Shown: positions 32,279-42,356, numbered from the stretch's first letter. The stretch: DNA of 64,000 nt from Haliscomenobacter hydrossis DSM 1100 (GCF_000212735.1 NC_015510.1:4775001-4839000), one strand, 5' to 3'. Numbers and translations are program-made. Notes: generated by a model from the letters alone, not told the origin.

Positions 32279-32893
32279 ATGTCCATTGCTTTTGACTCAA
32301 ACAGTGTTGATTTTCAAAAATCTGAAGGATTGGTGCCAGTCATCGTCCAGGACTTTGCCAGCGAAAAAGTGTTGATGCTAGGCTACATGAACCGCGAAGC
32401 GTTGGATAAAACCTTGGCCGAAGGAATCGTTACTTTTTTCAGTCGCTCCAAAAACCGCTTGTGGACCAAAGGGGAATCGAGTAGCAATTTCCTGCATTTG
32501 GTGAGTATTGCCCTAGATTGCGACCAGGATACCCTTCTGATCAAAGCTCGTCCTGATGGCCCCACCTGCCATACGGGGGCGGATACTTGTTGGAATGAAC
32601 CCAACGTTTCGCTCGATTTTTTGCGCCAACTCGAAAACATAATCCGTCAACGGCGTGACCAGCCCGATGAAACTTCTTATACCGCTTCCCTATTCAAACG
32701 GGGGATCAACAAAATTGCCCAAAAAGTGGGCGAAGAAGCGGTTGAACTGGTCATCGAGGCGAAAGATGACAACGCTGATTTGTTTCTGAATGAGGCGGCC
32801 GATTTAATGTTTCATTATTTGATTTTGTTGTCGGCAAAAGGGTATGAGCTGGGCGATGTGGTGAAGATTTTGGAAGGGCGGCACAAGAAATAG
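32279..32893 (+). CDS. hisIE: Bifunctional phosphoribosyl-AMP cyclohydrolase / phosphoribosyl-ATP pyrophosphatase
   Basis: The ATG at 32279 gives MSIAFDSNSVDFQKSEGLVP and 204 residues; an upstream TTG in frame is less likely. The HisI domain (1-115) has GEIVTFFSRSKNRLWTKGESS-type sequence (seen as TFFSRSKNRLWTKGESS), LDCDQDTLLIK and the zinc motif GPTCHTGADTCW. The HisE domain (about 120-204) has DETSYTASLFKRGINKIAQK and VGEEAVELVIEAKDD. Together they carry out the second and third steps of histidine synthesis. No other his gene lies in the window, so it is separated from the usual operon, or the operon is scattered. Confidence 0.95.
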   Translation: MSIAFDSNSVDFQKSEGLVPVIVQDFASEKVLMLGYMNREALDKTLAEGIVTFFSRSKNRLWTKGESSSNFLHLVSIALDCDQDTLLIKARPDGPTCHTGADTCWNEPNVSLDFLRQLENIIRQRRDQPDETSYTASLFKRGINKIAQKVGEEAVELVIEAKDDNADLFLNEAADLMFHYLILLSAKGYELGDVVKILEGRHKK

Positions 32894-32959
32894 TCCAAAA
32901 AGTATTTTATCCGCTCAATACTTGCATATTTGTTAAAAAACTCACAATTTGAAGCATCT

Positions 32960-33277
32960 ATGATTTTAGAAAGTATTAACGCGTTATCACCCTCATTAAG
33001 TCCAAAAATCATGAGTACTTATGACCGTATGATGCAAGAAAGCATTGAAAAAGGTGAAGCAATTGGTATTGAAAAAGGTGAAGCAATTGGTATTGAAAAA
33101 ACTTTGTTCCACACTGCTCGTGAGATGATACATGAGGGGTTTGAAGATACACTCATCATGAGAATCCTCCACGTTGAACAAGACTTCATTGATCAGGTCA
33201 GAGCTGAAATTGAGCGCGAAAAGGAACCTGCCAAAGGAGAGTCAGCAAGTCCAAATGAAGCATACTCCGTCGAATAA
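32960..33277 (+). CDS. Fragment-like small protein with IEKGEAIG repeats, Rpn/transposase tail type
   Basis: The frame is open from 32930; the ATG at 32960 gives 105 residues. It contains the repeated words IEKGEAIG from a 24-bp tandem duplication of about 2.3 copies around 33046-33099, followed by a helical end (AREMIHEGFEDTLIMRILHV). The EKGxxxG repeat followed by a short helix-turn-helix-like end is the usual C-terminus of Rpn-family PD-(D/E)XK nuclease/transposase proteins. The nuclease domain is missing, so this is probably a remnant, or a short expressed leftover. Its stop overlaps the next start (TAATG), so it may still be translated. Confidence 0.45.
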   Translation: MILESINALSPSLSPKIMSTYDRMMQESIEKGEAIGIEKGEAIGIEKTLFHTAREMIHEGFEDTLIMRILHVEQDFIDQVRAEIEREKEPAKGESASPNEAYSVE

Positions 33278-33765
33278 TGCTGCTCCAAACCTACCTCTCC
33301 TCACCTTTCGGCTGCTTCGAAATCAAAGGCAGCAAACTGGGCATCTCCTCTGTCAAAAAGGTGCAAAAAGACCCTTGCCCCGAGCAAACACACCCTGAAG
33401 AACTGCAAGACTGCGTGCAACAACTCCGTGAATACTTCAACCGCGAGCGCAGTGTATTTGAGTTGAAACTGGATTTTGGAGATACTCCGGATTTTACGGT
33501 AGCAGTTTGGAACGAGTTGCTCAAGATTCCTTACGGGCACACCACCTCTTACCTCGCCATTGCCAAAGCCTTGAACAACCCCGAATCCGTACGCGCCGTA
33601 GGCCAGGCCAACGCCAACAACAACATTGCCATTATTGTACCTTGCCACCGCTGCATTGCGAGTAGCGGCGATTTACACGGCTATTTTTATGGCCTGGACA
33701 TGAAACGGGCTTTGTTGGAGCTGGAAAATCCGCTCAGCTTTGGTCGACAGGGCAGTTTGTTTTAA
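33277..33765 (+). CDS. ogt: Methylated-DNA-[protein]-cysteine S-methyltransferase
   Basis: The 162-residue protein has a short N-terminal domain and the transferase domain with VWNELLKIPYGHTTSYLAIAKALNN, NANNNIAIIVPCHRCIASS (active cysteine C123) and the GYFYGLDMKRALLELE end. It removes alkyl groups from O6-alkylguanine by suicide transfer to the cysteine. The length is that of Ogt-type single-domain enzymes. Translation is coupled to the small upstream fragment (TAATG). It is about 2 kb from no other repair gene; the AlkA-like gene lies 10 kb away. Confidence 0.94.
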   Translation: MLLQTYLSSPFGCFEIKGSKLGISSVKKVQKDPCPEQTHPEELQDCVQQLREYFNRERSVFELKLDFGDTPDFTVAVWNELLKIPYGHTTSYLAIAKALNNPESVRAVGQANANNNIAIIVPCHRCIASSGDLHGYFYGLDMKRALLELENPLSFGRQGSLF

Positions 33766-33823
33766 AATTCTACCGTGCTAATTTTGATCCTCAATGACTT
33801 CCATCTGAAAGTTTAATTTTTCG

Positions 33824-33831
33824 TACTTTTG
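33824..33831 (+). promoter_or_regulatory. -7 box of prfC
   Basis: TACTTTTG matches TAnnTTTG and lies about 20 bases upstream of the start codon at 33852. A -33 TTTG is not clear, so this is a partial promoter. Confidence 0.4.
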
Positions 33832-33851
33832 CGCTCCGAAAATCGTTGTGC

Positions 33852-35432
33852 ATGAGTTTTATCGAAGAATTAAAGAAACGCCGCACTTTTGGCATCATCA
33901 GTCACCCGGACGCAGGTAAAACTACGCTGACCGAAAAATTGCTGCTGTTTGGGGGAGCCATCCAGGTGGCTGGTGCCGTAAAATCCAATAAAATCAAAAA
34001 AGCTGCGACTTCCGACTTTATGGAAATCGAGCGGCAACGGGGCATCTCCGTGGCCACCTCTGTGATGGCCTTTGATTACCGTGGCCTCAAAATCAACATC
34101 CTGGATACCCCGGGTCACGAAGATTTTGCGGAAGACACCTACCGCACCCTCACCGCCGTAGACAGCGTGATCGTGGTCATCGACGTAGCGAAAGGGGTGG
34201 AGCCACAAACCGAAAAACTCGTGCGGGTTTGCCGCATGCGCAATACGCCCATCATCGTGTTCATCAACAAGTTGGACCGCGAAGGGAAAGACGCTTTTGA
34301 CCTGCTGGATGAAGTAGAGAGTAAACTCGGCCTGAGTGTTACCCCCTTGAGCTGGCCCATCGGCATGGGCAGCCGCTTCAAAGGGGTATACAGCATTTAC
34401 GAAAAAAACCTGATCCTCTTTCAGCCCCACGGCAAACAAGAAGAAGAGGAAATCATCAGCATCACCGACCTCAACGATGAAAGGCTGGACAAGGAAGTAG
34501 GCAAGGACATGGCCAAAACCCTGCGGGATGAAACCGAAGTCATCAAAGATCTATACCCCGAATTTGATCAGGAATACTACCTGGCCGGGGAACTTTCACC
34601 CGTGTTTTTTGGCTCGGCGGTCAACAACTTTGGGGTGCGCGAATTGCTGGATTGTTTTGTAGAAATTGCCCCCGAACCCCTGCCGCGCGAAACCGAAGAA
34701 CGCCCCGTCAACCCGACCGAAGACCAATTCAGTGGATTTATTTTTAAAATCCACGCCAATATGGACCCCAATCACCGCGACCGCATTGCTTTTTTGCGGA
34801 TCTGCTCCGGCAAGTTTGAGCGCAACACCAACTACCTGCACGTTCGCCAGAACAAAAAGATGAAGTTTGCCAACCCCACTTCGTTTATGGCGGCCAAAAA
34901 AACGGTGATTGACGAGGCCTTTCCCGGCGACGTGATTGGTTTGTACGATTCGGGCAACTTTAAAATTGGCGATGCGCTGACTGGTGGCGAAGTTCTGCAT
35001 TTCAAAGGCATTCCCAGTTTTTCACCCGAACAATTCCGCTTTGTCAACAACGCTGATCCCCTTAAAACCAAACAATTGGCCAAGGGCCTGGATCAGCTCA
35101 TGGACGAAGGCGTAGCGCAAATGTTCACCCGCGATACGGACGGGCGGCGCATCATTGGCACGGTGGGTGCCCTCCAATTTGAAGTCATCCAGTATCGACT
35201 GGAGCACGAATACGGTGCGAAAGTAACCTACGAACCCGCTTCTTTGCGGAAAGCCTGCTGGATTTCATCTCCCGATGATGTGGCTTTAAAAGAATTTACT
35301 GCCCGCCGCAAAAAAGACCTCGCGCACGATACGGAAGGCAAACTGGTTTTTATGGCCGAATCAGAATGGTCGCTGAAAATGGTACAGGAAAACCACCCGA
35401 AAGTGCAGTTTCATTTTACCAGTGAGTTTTAG
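33852..35432 (+). CDS. prfC: Peptide chain release factor 3
   Basis: The ATG at 33852 gives [20 protein letters not shown] and 526 residues, the family length. The GTPase domain carries G1 HPDAGKTT, G2 region [15 protein letters not shown]3 DTPGHEDF and G4 NKLD. Domain II and the RF3-specific C-terminal domain ([20 protein letters not shown]) follow. RF3 removes RF1/RF2 from the ribosome after termination. The presence of PrfC, and not only EF-G paralogues, is clear from the GALQFEV motif. It is monocistronic as far as can be seen. Confidence 0.96.
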   Translation: MSFIEELKKRRTFGIISHPDAGKTTLTEKLLLFGGAIQVAGAVKSNKIKKAATSDFMEIERQRGISVATSVMAFDYRGLKINILDTPGHEDFAEDTYRTLTAVDSVIVVIDVAKGVEPQTEKLVRVCRMRNTPIIVFINKLDREGKDAFDLLDEVESKLGLSVTPLSWPIGMGSRFKGVYSIYEKNLILFQPHGKQEEEEIISITDLNDERLDKEVGKDMAKTLRDETEVIKDLYPEFDQEYYLAGELSPVFFGSAVNNFGVRELLDCFVEIAPEPLPRETEERPVNPTEDQFSGFIFKIHANMDPNHRDRIAFLRICSGKFERNTNYLHVRQNKKMKFANPTSFMAAKKTVIDEAFPGDVIGLYDSGNFKIGDALTGGEVLHFKGIPSFSPEQFRFVNNADPLKTKQLAKGLDQLMDEGVAQMFTRDTDGRRIIGTVGALQFEVIQYRLEHEYGAKVTYEPASLRKACWISSPDDVALKEFTARRKKDLAHDTEGKLVFMAESEWSLKMVQENHPKVQFHFTSEF

Positions 35433-35511
35433 TTTTTTTGATCATCTAAGGGAGACCACTATTATGCATGTACGACGCTCGAGAGTAAAGTCGGGTGCGA
35501 AATAATTACGG

Positions 35512-36612
35512 CTAAAGTTTCCATCCCTTCCAATCCAATTGCACCCGCTTACCGGTTTGGGCGGCTTTGACAATGGCTTCAATGATTTTTAAATCAATCA
35601 TGCCTTCCATGCCTGAAGCTTCGGGCGCACGTTGATTCAATACATCCTGAGCAAAAGCATCCATTTGTTTAATTTGTTGAAATTCAGGAGTCTGATAATT
35701 TAGTTTGCCTTCAAAAGTTTCGCCTTGTGCGCCCGTGGCATTGTACGAAGGTTGCAGGCCATACCATTGATATCCGCTGGTGACGTGCAGGCGGTCTACA
35801 TAAGAAGAGTAAGTTGTAGTGGAATTGGATACTGCTCCGCCCGGAAATTCCATCTGAAACATCACCATTTCGTAAATGTCCTTAAACACTTTTTCGTCGT
35901 GCACAAAACCTTGGGCGGTGACTGCATTGGGCAGTTCGCCCACCGTACGCCGAGCGCCCTGGATACAATATACGCCCAGATCCATGATGGCACCGCCGCC
36001 ACCGAGCGCTTTATTCAGTCGCCATACTTTGGGGTCGGCCATAGAAAAACCCAGACTACTTTCGACGGTTTTGACTGAGCCATGCACTTTTTGGGTGCCC
36101 AACCGGCGGATTTCCAGGTGGTAGGGGTCGTAGTACAAACGGTAGCCAACACCCAATTGAACCTTCGCAGTTTGGCAAGCCGCAATCATTTGTTCACACT
36201 CCTTGACATTTAGTGCCATGGGCTTTTCACAAATGACGTGTTTGCCCGCTTTGGCGGCACGAATGCTGAACTCGGCGTGCATGGAATTGGGTAGCACTAC
36301 GTACACAATGTCGATGTCCGGATTGTTGCGAATCTGGTCGAAGTTGTCGTAGTTGTACACGTTTTGCTCGGGGATGTTGTATTGTTTCTTCCAGGTTTCG
36401 GCTTTGCTGGGCGTGCCCGTCACGATGCCGACCAGTTGACAATGCTCGGTTTGCTGGAGCGCAGGGGCCAACTGGCGGGTGGCGTAATTGCCGAGTCCAA
36501 CCAGGGCTACGCCCAATTTTTTTTCAGGATGAGGAAAGCAGCCCAGGCTTGCCGGAGCCAATAAGGATGCGGCGGCAAAAGAGGTCTGGGCAATGAATTT
36601 ACGGCGTTGCAT
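35512..36612 (-). CDS. Gfo/Idh/MocA family oxidoreductase with export signal
   Basis: The 366-residue protein begins MQRRKFIAQTSFAAASLLAP, a twin-arginine-like or lipoprotein-like leader (possible lipid-attachment Cys after SLG). The Rossmann domain has GVALVGLGNYATRQLAPAL, EKPMALNVKECEQM (the conserved EKP motif), and the second domain DLGVYCIQGARR, where a D...Y/H set is usual. Members oxidise or reduce sugars and cyclitols using a tightly held NADP. The closest type is the periplasmic glucose-fructose-oxidoreductase-like group. Substrate not assignable. It stands alone. Confidence 0.88.
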   Translation of the reverse strand: MQRRKFIAQTSFAAASLLAPASLGCFPHPEKKLGVALVGLGNYATRQLAPALQQTEHCQLVGIVTGTPSKAETWKKQYNIPEQNVYNYDNFDQIRNNPDIDIVYVVLPNSMHAEFSIRAAKAGKHVICEKPMALNVKECEQMIAACQTAKVQLGVGYRLYYDPYHLEIRRLGTQKVHGSVKTVESSLGFSMADPKVWRLNKALGGGGAIMDLGVYCIQGARRTVGELPNAVTAQGFVHDEKVFKDIYEMVMFQMEFPGGAVSNSTTTYSSYVDRLHVTSGYQWYGLQPSYNATGAQGETFEGKLNYQTPEFQQIKQMDAFAQDVLNQRAPEASGMEGMIDLKIIEAIVKAAQTGKRVQLDWKGWKL

Positions 36613-36899
36613 GGATGTGATTTTAGTTGGGTGATGAGTAAATGTAGGGAAAAATGAAGAAATGGAACCTCTGTTAATACTTAATATTTATGGCGTAAAA
36701 TTCAAATTTGAACATTCCTTAAACAAGCGCTTACGTCTCTGCACTAAACCCCACAATAGTGCTCAGTGCGGGTAACTTGTAATGTATGATGAGTCATGGA
36801 TAGGTACTGGTTTTCTGGAGGCTACAATCCCCTTTTCCCGGGATTGTAGTTTCCCTATGTTTTAAATAAATTGAACAGGAATACACAAACATTCTGGAC
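36613..36899. other. Divergent intergenic region with a hairpin
   Basis: This 287-base region separates the Gfo/Idh gene and the metallo-beta-lactamase gene. The only clear structure is a 10-bp hairpin CTACAATCCC (36822-36831) / GGGATTGTAG (36840-36849) with a C/T-rich loop, about 50 bases upstream of the MBL start. It could be an attenuator-like structure in that leader. No consensus promoter was found. Confidence 0.45.
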
Positions 36900-37889
36900 A
36901 TGAAAAACCAACACCTATTCAGCATCCTATGGTTCTTTTTGGCACTCAACCTGTCTATTGGCCAGCAGCGTTCGGCCCTTGACCTCAGAGAAGGTAGTAT
37001 CACCAATTTGTACGATGCATTTGGGAAAAATGCCAACTTAGTTCAGGATTTTGGTTTTTCCTGCATCACCAAATTCCATGGAAAAATCATCTTGTTTGAC
37101 GCAGGAAGTAATGCTGAGACGTTTAAAAAAAATGTAAAATCGCTGGGTGTCGATTTGCGAAAAATTGACGCTGTCGTAGTATCACATGGCCATTTTGACC
37201 ACCTCAATGGCATTGATTATGTATTAAAGGTAAATCCCAAGGTCAAAATTTATTTCCCGTTCGACATTTTTTGGGGAGCGCCCGTTCCATTTGATGCAAC
37301 TGGCCAAGACACTACTGCACGTGACGCACTACCCGTACACATGCGCTATTTTGGAGGAGGAAAAACCAAATTCCAAATCATGCAATCTGGGCGGTTTTGG
37401 CATGCCAACATCGAATTTGTCAAAACATCCGTAGAAATAGCACCCGGAATGCGCCTGGTCGCGACGAACTCTCCTTTCATGGGGTATTTTTCGGGCTACC
37501 CAAACAAAAGTTTTGTGGAGGGACAGTTCCAGAATGTAGACAACTCCCATTATCGGTATACCAATCTCCCGGAATTATCCCTTTCCCTACAAACCGATCA
37601 GGGAGAAGTAGTCATTGTAGGTTGTTCGCACAGTGGGGTAGAACGTATTGTGGAACAAACCAAAAGGGAAACCAAACGCAACATTGAACTCGTGATGGGT
37701 GGTTTCCACCTCTTGCCTTTTGACGATCAGACGATCAAAGAAATCTGTAATTACCTGAAAAACGACCTCGACGTACACCGGGTAGCACCCGCACATTGCA
37801 CCGGACATCTGGGCTTCAAAATTTTTAGCGAAGTATATCAGTCTGATTATTTATTTGTGGGTTTGGGGGAAACGATTTCATTCAAATAA
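36900..37889 (+). CDS. Exported metallo-beta-lactamase-fold hydrolase
   Basis: The 329-residue protein has a signal peptide (FSILWFFLALNLSIG) and the MBL metal motif SHGHFDHLNG (H96, H98, D100, H101). Later ligands include the C-S-H of VIVGCSHSG and the H in MGGFHLLPF, and the terminal HCTGH. The pattern VGCSHSG...GGFHL is that of the 7,8-dihydropterin-6-methyl-4-(beta-D-ribofuranosyl)aminobenzene-5'-phosphate synthase-like branch of MBL proteins, which in bacteria has no clear function. Because of the leader it is probably periplasmic. It converges with the membrane protein at 37902. Confidence 0.87.
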   Translation: MKNQHLFSILWFFLALNLSIGQQRSALDLREGSITNLYDAFGKNANLVQDFGFSCITKFHGKIILFDAGSNAETFKKNVKSLGVDLRKIDAVVVSHGHFDHLNGIDYVLKVNPKVKIYFPFDIFWGAPVPFDATGQDTTARDALPVHMRYFGGGKTKFQIMQSGRFWHANIEFVKTSVEIAPGMRLVATNSPFMGYFSGYPNKSFVEGQFQNVDNSHYRYTNLPELSLSLQTDQGEVVIVGCSHSGVERIVEQTKRETKRNIELVMGGFHLLPFDDQTIKEICNYLKNDLDVHRVAPAHCTGHLGFKIFSEVYQSDYLFVGLGETISFK

Positions 37890-37901
37890 ACAGCCTTAGC
37901 T

Positions 37902-38600
37902 TTAGTCTTTGGGTTTGCGCAATTGCATGAAAATAAACACATGCAGGAACACCGCAAAAGGCATATAAAACCCGGCAATGAGCAGATAAGGCATTTGGGT
38001 GAATTCCGCAGAGATGGGGTTTTGTGTAAATCCCCACATTTGTGGGCGGAGAACCAGGGTGTTGAAGATAAAAATGATGTTGGCCAACAACAACAAGCTG
38101 AGGATACTCCAGATCCAGGTAGCTGCGCGAGCAATTCTCGCCTTTCGGTACAACAACCAGGCCACCGGAATGGCCAACAGACCTGATGCGATGTCAAAAT
38201 TGTACCCTTCAAAAGTAGCTTGTACCGGACCAATACCTTTGAGGTAAATGCCCAGGATCAAAAACTCTACCCCGATGCGGAAAGACTGGATCAGCACAGG
38301 TTGCCAGATGGGGATGTGTTGAATAAAAGGACGGTGTTTACCAGCAGCGTAAAACCAGGCAATGAATACAAAGGCAGGCAAAATGACGAACACGGGAATG
38401 CGCGGCGGGTTGACCAGGGGGCGCAACACCCCCGACCGATCCAGTACAATCAGGTAAATTGTCCACAGCAGTAACCCTGCATACAACATAAACAGCCCAG
38501 TGCGTGGCAATTGGTCATTGACTTTTTGCACGCGGGCATAGGCAAACCCGATCACGGCGAACAATGCACCATAGAGCAGACAAAAATTGAAGGTAAGCAT
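37902..38600 (-). CDS. Multi-spanning membrane protein, unknown function
   Basis: The frame is open from a TTG at 38627, but the ATG at 38600 starts just ahead of the first membrane helix (MLTFNFCLLYGALFAVIGFAY) and is preferred, giving 232 residues. About seven hydrophobic segments can be counted, the last ending FLHVFIFMQLRKPKD. No family motif was recognised; short charged loops suggest a compact inner-membrane protein. It faces the MBL gene convergently with almost no gap and is about 100 bases from the terminator of the permease-peptidase operon. Confidence 0.75.
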   Translation of the reverse strand: MLTFNFCLLYGALFAVIGFAYARVQKVNDQLPRTGLFMLYAGLLLWTIYLIVLDRSGVLRPLVNPPRIPVFVILPAFVFIAWFYAAGKHRPFIQHIPIWQPVLIQSFRIGVEFLILGIYLKGIGPVQATFEGYNFDIASGLLAIPVAWLLYRKARIARAATWIWSILSLLLLANIIFIFNTLVLRPQMWGFTQNPISAEFTQMPYLLIAGFYMPFAVFLHVFIFMQLRKPKD

Positions 38601-38660
38601 GACTTTAGGTGTTTTATCATGAGACAATACTACGGCTTTTATATGGCAAAAAATAAGTAA

Positions 38661-38706
38661 AAAAACAAAGGGAAAAGCTTGATAATCAGCTCTTCCCTTT
38701 GTTTTT
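38661..38706 (-). terminator. Terminator of the ABC/M1 operon
   Basis: The 14-bp stem AAAAACAAAGGGAA (38661-38674) / TTCCCTTTGTTTTT (38693-38706) lies about 30 bases past the stop of the minus-strand permease-peptidase gene and ends in a T run on that strand. Confidence 0.75.
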
Positions 38707-38736
38707 AATCAAAATGAAAACAAATGTGCAGGGCCA

Positions 38737-41700
38737 TTATTTCACATCGCGCATGTTGTCTTCCGGATTGCGGTCCACCAGCAAACTGAAAGGATCAATG
38801 CCCGCTTTTTCCGGTTTGCCTTGTACTTCAAAAGTAAAGGTATTGTCCTTTTTGTTGATAAACACCCGTTGGCGATAAAGCGTCTTGCCGTATTTTTTGC
38901 CCTTTTCGGGTTTGGCAAAGGCACCGATTTCGATCCAGTCGGCTACTTTAGCTTCTTTTTCCTTGCCCAGGGCATCTCCTTTCAACTTGCGGCTTTCCAC
39001 TTTGATACTGATCTTGTAGCGGTCTTTGCCCAATTCTTTTACCGTCGCCTCGGTGGTGCGGTTTTCAAAGAGGGTAATGTCCCAGAACAGGTCTTTGATG
39101 ATGTACTTCAGTGAATCAGGTGTTTGTTTGTAAAACTCATCCACCACATCGTTGGTCACCGGGAAAGGTGCTTTGGCGTAGCGGAATTTGTTCAAAAAGT
39201 CGCGCAGTCCTTGATTGACCTGATCTTCGCCGATCATTTCTTTGAGGTAATACATCACCAGAGAACCCTTGTTGTAGTGAATATAGCCCTGGTTCTCGCA
39301 CCGACCAAGTGGCATTTCCTGCAAGCGTTCGTTGCCTCGTCCCCGCAGGTAGCGATCGGCCTCGTAGCTGAGGAATTTGCGCATGATGTCGCGGCCGTAT
39401 TCTTTTTCCATCACCATCAGGGCGCTGTATTGGGCAAAGGTTTCCACCGTCATTTCGCCTCCTTGCATGTACGCACCACACTCCTGATGGGCCCACCATT
39501 GGTGCCCCATTTCGTGTGCCACTACATAAAACACCATGTCGATGTCGTCCTTGTCGGCCCGAAAATCTTCAATGAAACCGATGCCTTCCGAATACGGCAT
39601 GGTGCCGGGGAAAGCCTGGGCAAAATCGGCATAACGTGGAAACTCAATGATCCGGCATTGTTTGTGGAAATAAGGACCAAAGTTCGTGGTGTAGTATTCC
39701 AGTGATTTTTGCATGGATTTGAGCATGCGGTCTACATTGTCTGCATGGTCTTTGTGGTAGTATACCTCCAGATCGATTCCGTTCCATTTTTTGCGGGCCA
39801 CTTCATATCGCGCCGACATGAAGGAGTAAAAGTTGAAACTAAAATGATCGAGTTTGTACTGGAAATAACGCCGCCCATTTTCCGTCCATTCTTTTTGCAA
39901 AGAACCCGGCGCAATGGCCAACTGATCCGCTGAAGTGCTGATCACGGTTTCCACATTGACCCAGTCGGCGTCGTTGCCCAGGTAGGAGTTCATGCGTGCC
40001 AGGGTGTCCAGTCGATTCAGTTTGGGTGCACGGGTTTTTTCAGGTAGTTTGAATTTTTTGCGGCGATTTTTGTCGGTCATTTCTCCATCGGGTTGGTAAC
40101 CCAAACGCGGAGCAATGTCAAAATTGTTGAAAAAAGTACCATTTTGCATGACCTGCTGAACCGTCAATTCATTTTCAAAACCCTTGTTGCGGTACACCGA
40201 GCTAAAATCCAAACGCATCGAGTCACCCGGTTGCAACGCCGGTTGCAGGCGGTAAATGCGCAGGTAAACGTCCTTATCGTCTTTAAGTAACTTCAGGCGT
40301 TTATCTTCCAGTGTAAATTTTACCCGTTGTGGCACTTGAACCAACAAGGTATCAATGGCTTTGGCGTGGGGATTGCGTACCCAAAGCTGCCCCTTGGTAT
40401 CGATGCTGCGGTTTTCGGGAAAAATCTGGATGTCGTACTTCACGTCATAAATGCGCGGTTGTTGCTTGCCTTCAAAACGTTTGTAATCTTTTTCGTAACG
40501 CACCGTCAGTTTTTCGACCTGTTTGCTGTTTTTGAAAGGATTCAACACCAGGGTATTGTAAAAAACCCAGGCTCCGCTCAAAGCCCAGAGCGCCATAGCA
40601 CTGTACCCGGCCCATCGGTAGCTGCGCCACTCCAATCCGGCAATTTTGAACCGTTTGGCCCAGCCACTTTCTTTGCCCCGTGGCCAAAAACAAACCGCGG
40701 CAACGGCAAGAATAGCGCTGAACAAGCCCCAGTAGGTATTGAACCAAAACAGGCCTTTGGCATAAGGTTGATAACCATACAAATCGGAGACGGTGTAACC
40801 CGGTGTTGCACCAAACTGAACCATGTTCGTTTCGATGCGCAAGGCACCCCAAATAAACGAATTGACAATCATGACCACGATACAAATGAAAAAACCCAGG
40901 TACATGTTGGGGGCCAGGGTATGCACCAGCAGGAACAAAACGGTGATAAAGGCAAATCCCAGGAGATCCAGCACGAGCAATTCACGTACATACACCCCCA
41001 AATCATAACGGGTATAGCCATTGAGTGTTTGTGCAACAACGGCAGCCACAATGCACACACTCATCAGGATGGCCACTACACCGACGATGGTGAGAAACTT
41101 GGACAAAAAATCGGTCCAGTTGCGGGTAGGCATGGCGTCGTAAATTTCATTGACCTTGGCGTTGCGCTCTTTCCACACCAGTGCCCCCGTAAAATAAGCG
41201 GCAATGGCCACCAGAAACATGTAAAAAGCGCCCCTGATGATGTCGACCATCGTGTAGGTCACTGGTAAATTGTGGGTGCCATAACCTTCGGTAGCAAACT
41301 GCATATTGGGGATGGTATTCATCAAGCCAATAAAAGTCAGCAGAATAAAAGGAGTGCTTTTGATGACTCCAAAGAAATTGGCTTTCAACTGGCTCCGAAA
41401 CTGGGCCAGGGTAATGCTCCAACCCGTGGCGGGTTTTACTACGGGTGTTTCGCCCAACTGTTTTAGGCCATAAGGCTCTTCGATGGCGACACGGGCTCTC
41501 TTTTGGCTTACTTTCTTTGCCCTTTCGGCAAAGCTGAAGCGCCAGTACCCGATGAATAAAACCACCAATCCGATGGTCATCCACAGCAAGCGGTTGGTCA
41601 ACATCATCGGGTGGGTGATGCTTACCGACAGGTGGTTTTTATCGTCGACGGTCCAATATTTGGTAATGAGTTCCAAAGGGCGAAAGCCAAATGGGTCGAG

Positions 41701-42333
41701 TAGAGCAGAGATGCTTTCGTTTTCAATGTCACGCATCAGGTTGCCCGCTACGATGTACCCCACTAGCAGTACCATCGCTGAGATAAAGGAATACATGGTG
41801 CTGCGGGTCAGTGCCGCCACCGTAAACAGAATACACCCCGCAAAGATCATATTGGGAATGACTAGAACCAGATAGGAATTGATATGGCTCTGGATTTCAA
41901 AAGGGCCAAAACGCTCCAGATCGATCCAGTGGGTAAAATAATTGACGCCTACGCCGATCCACATCCCCAGAGAGATACCGAGCATGGGAACCAAACAAAT
42001 GAGCAAAGCCCCGGTAAAGTGCCCAAAAAAATACCCCGCTTTTTGTACCGGAGATGCAAATACAATCTGTGCCGTATTGTTTTCAAAGTCCCGAATGGCT
42101 GCGGTATTGAAAAATGCGGTGATCAACAATAGCGACAGGATGCTGAATACCCCGTACCAGTTTTGGGTTACATAGGGGGCATTTTTCCAGATGTTGCCAA
42201 AACTACCGCCGATTTGGATTTGGTTGGAGACTGTGGCAAAAAAGGTCAGCAACGCAAATATGAAGAGAAAAATCCAGGGCATCGGCGCACGCAGCCAGGA
42301 TTTTAATTCGAATTTGAGGAAAGTGAAAAACAT
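38737..42333 (-). CDS. ABC-2 permease fused to an M1-family zinc aminopeptidase
   Basis: The 1198-residue protein has two halves. Residues about 1-600 are an ABC-2-type permease with two sets of membrane helices (the start MFFTFLKFELKSWLRAPMPW is typical) and the phrase AQIVFASPVQKAGYFFGHF. Residues about 620-1180 are an M1 peptidase: the zinc motif VVAHEMGHQWWAHQ near residue 936 with the third glutamate about 20 residues later (GEMTVETFAQYSAL), and the GAMEN-like region replaced by a PYSEGIGF stretch. The fusion is a known Bacteroidota arrangement. The peptidase part should face the periplasm, and with the ATPase next to it forms an ABC system of unknown cargo, perhaps peptide processing during export. 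Confidence 0.9.
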   Translation of the reverse strand: MFFTFLKFELKSWLRAPMPWIFLFIFALLTFFATVSNQIQIGGSFGNIWKNAPYVTQNWYGVFSILSLLLITAFFNTAAIRDFENNTAQIVFASPVQKAGYFFGHFTGALLICLVPMLGISLGMWIGVGVNYFTHWIDLERFGPFEIQSHINSYLVLVIPNMIFAGCILFTVAALTRSTMYSFISAMVLLVGYIVAGNLMRDIENESISALLDPFGFRPLELITKYWTVDDKNHLSVSITHPMMLTNRLLWMTIGLVVLFIGYWRFSFAERAKKVSQKRARVAIEEPYGLKQLGETPVVKPATGWSITLAQFRSQLKANFFGVIKSTPFILLTFIGLMNTIPNMQFATEGYGTHNLPVTYTMVDIIRGAFYMFLVAIAAYFTGALVWKERNAKVNEIYDAMPTRNWTDFLSKFLTIVGVVAILMSVCIVAAVVAQTLNGYTRYDLGVYVRELLVLDLLGFAFITVLFLLVHTLAPNMYLGFFICIVVMIVNSFIWGALRIETNMVQFGATPGYTVSDLYGYQPYAKGLFWFNTYWGLFSAILAVAAVCFWPRGKESGWAKRFKIAGLEWRSYRWAGYSAMALWALSGAWVFYNTLVLNPFKNSKQVEKLTVRYEKDYKRFEGKQQPRIYDVKYDIQIFPENRSIDTKGQLWVRNPHAKAIDTLLVQVPQRVKFTLEDKRLKLLKDDKDVYLRIYRLQPALQPGDSMRLDFSSVYRNKGFENELTVQQVMQNGTFFNNFDIAPRLGYQPDGEMTDKNRRKKFKLPEKTRAPKLNRLDTLARMNSYLGNDADWVNVETVISTSADQLAIAPGSLQKEWTENGRRYFQYKLDHFSFNFYSFMSARYEVARKKWNGIDLEVYYHKDHADNVDRMLKSMQKSLEYYTTNFGPYFHKQCRIIEFPRYADFAQAFPGTMPYSEGIGFIEDFRADKDDIDMVFYVVAHEMGHQWWAHQECGAYMQGGEMTVETFAQYSALMVMEKEYGRDIMRKFLSYEADRYLRGRGNERLQEMPLGRCENQGYIHYNKGSLVMYYLKEMIGEDQVNQGLRDFLNKFRYAKAPFPVTNDVVDEFYKQTPDSLKYIIKDLFWDITLFENRTTEATVKELGKDRYKISIKVESRKLKGDALGKEKEAKVADWIEIGAFAKPEKGKKYGKTLYRQRVFINKKDNTFTFEVQGKPEKAGIDPFSLLVDRNPEDNMRDVK

Positions 42334-42356
42334 ACGTAATATGAATTTGGAGGTTC

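Noticed and set aside
40327-41268. Long plus-strand frame of 313 codons
   Set aside because: It lies opposite the permease-peptidase fusion and has odd composition; the minus-strand frame has clear domains.
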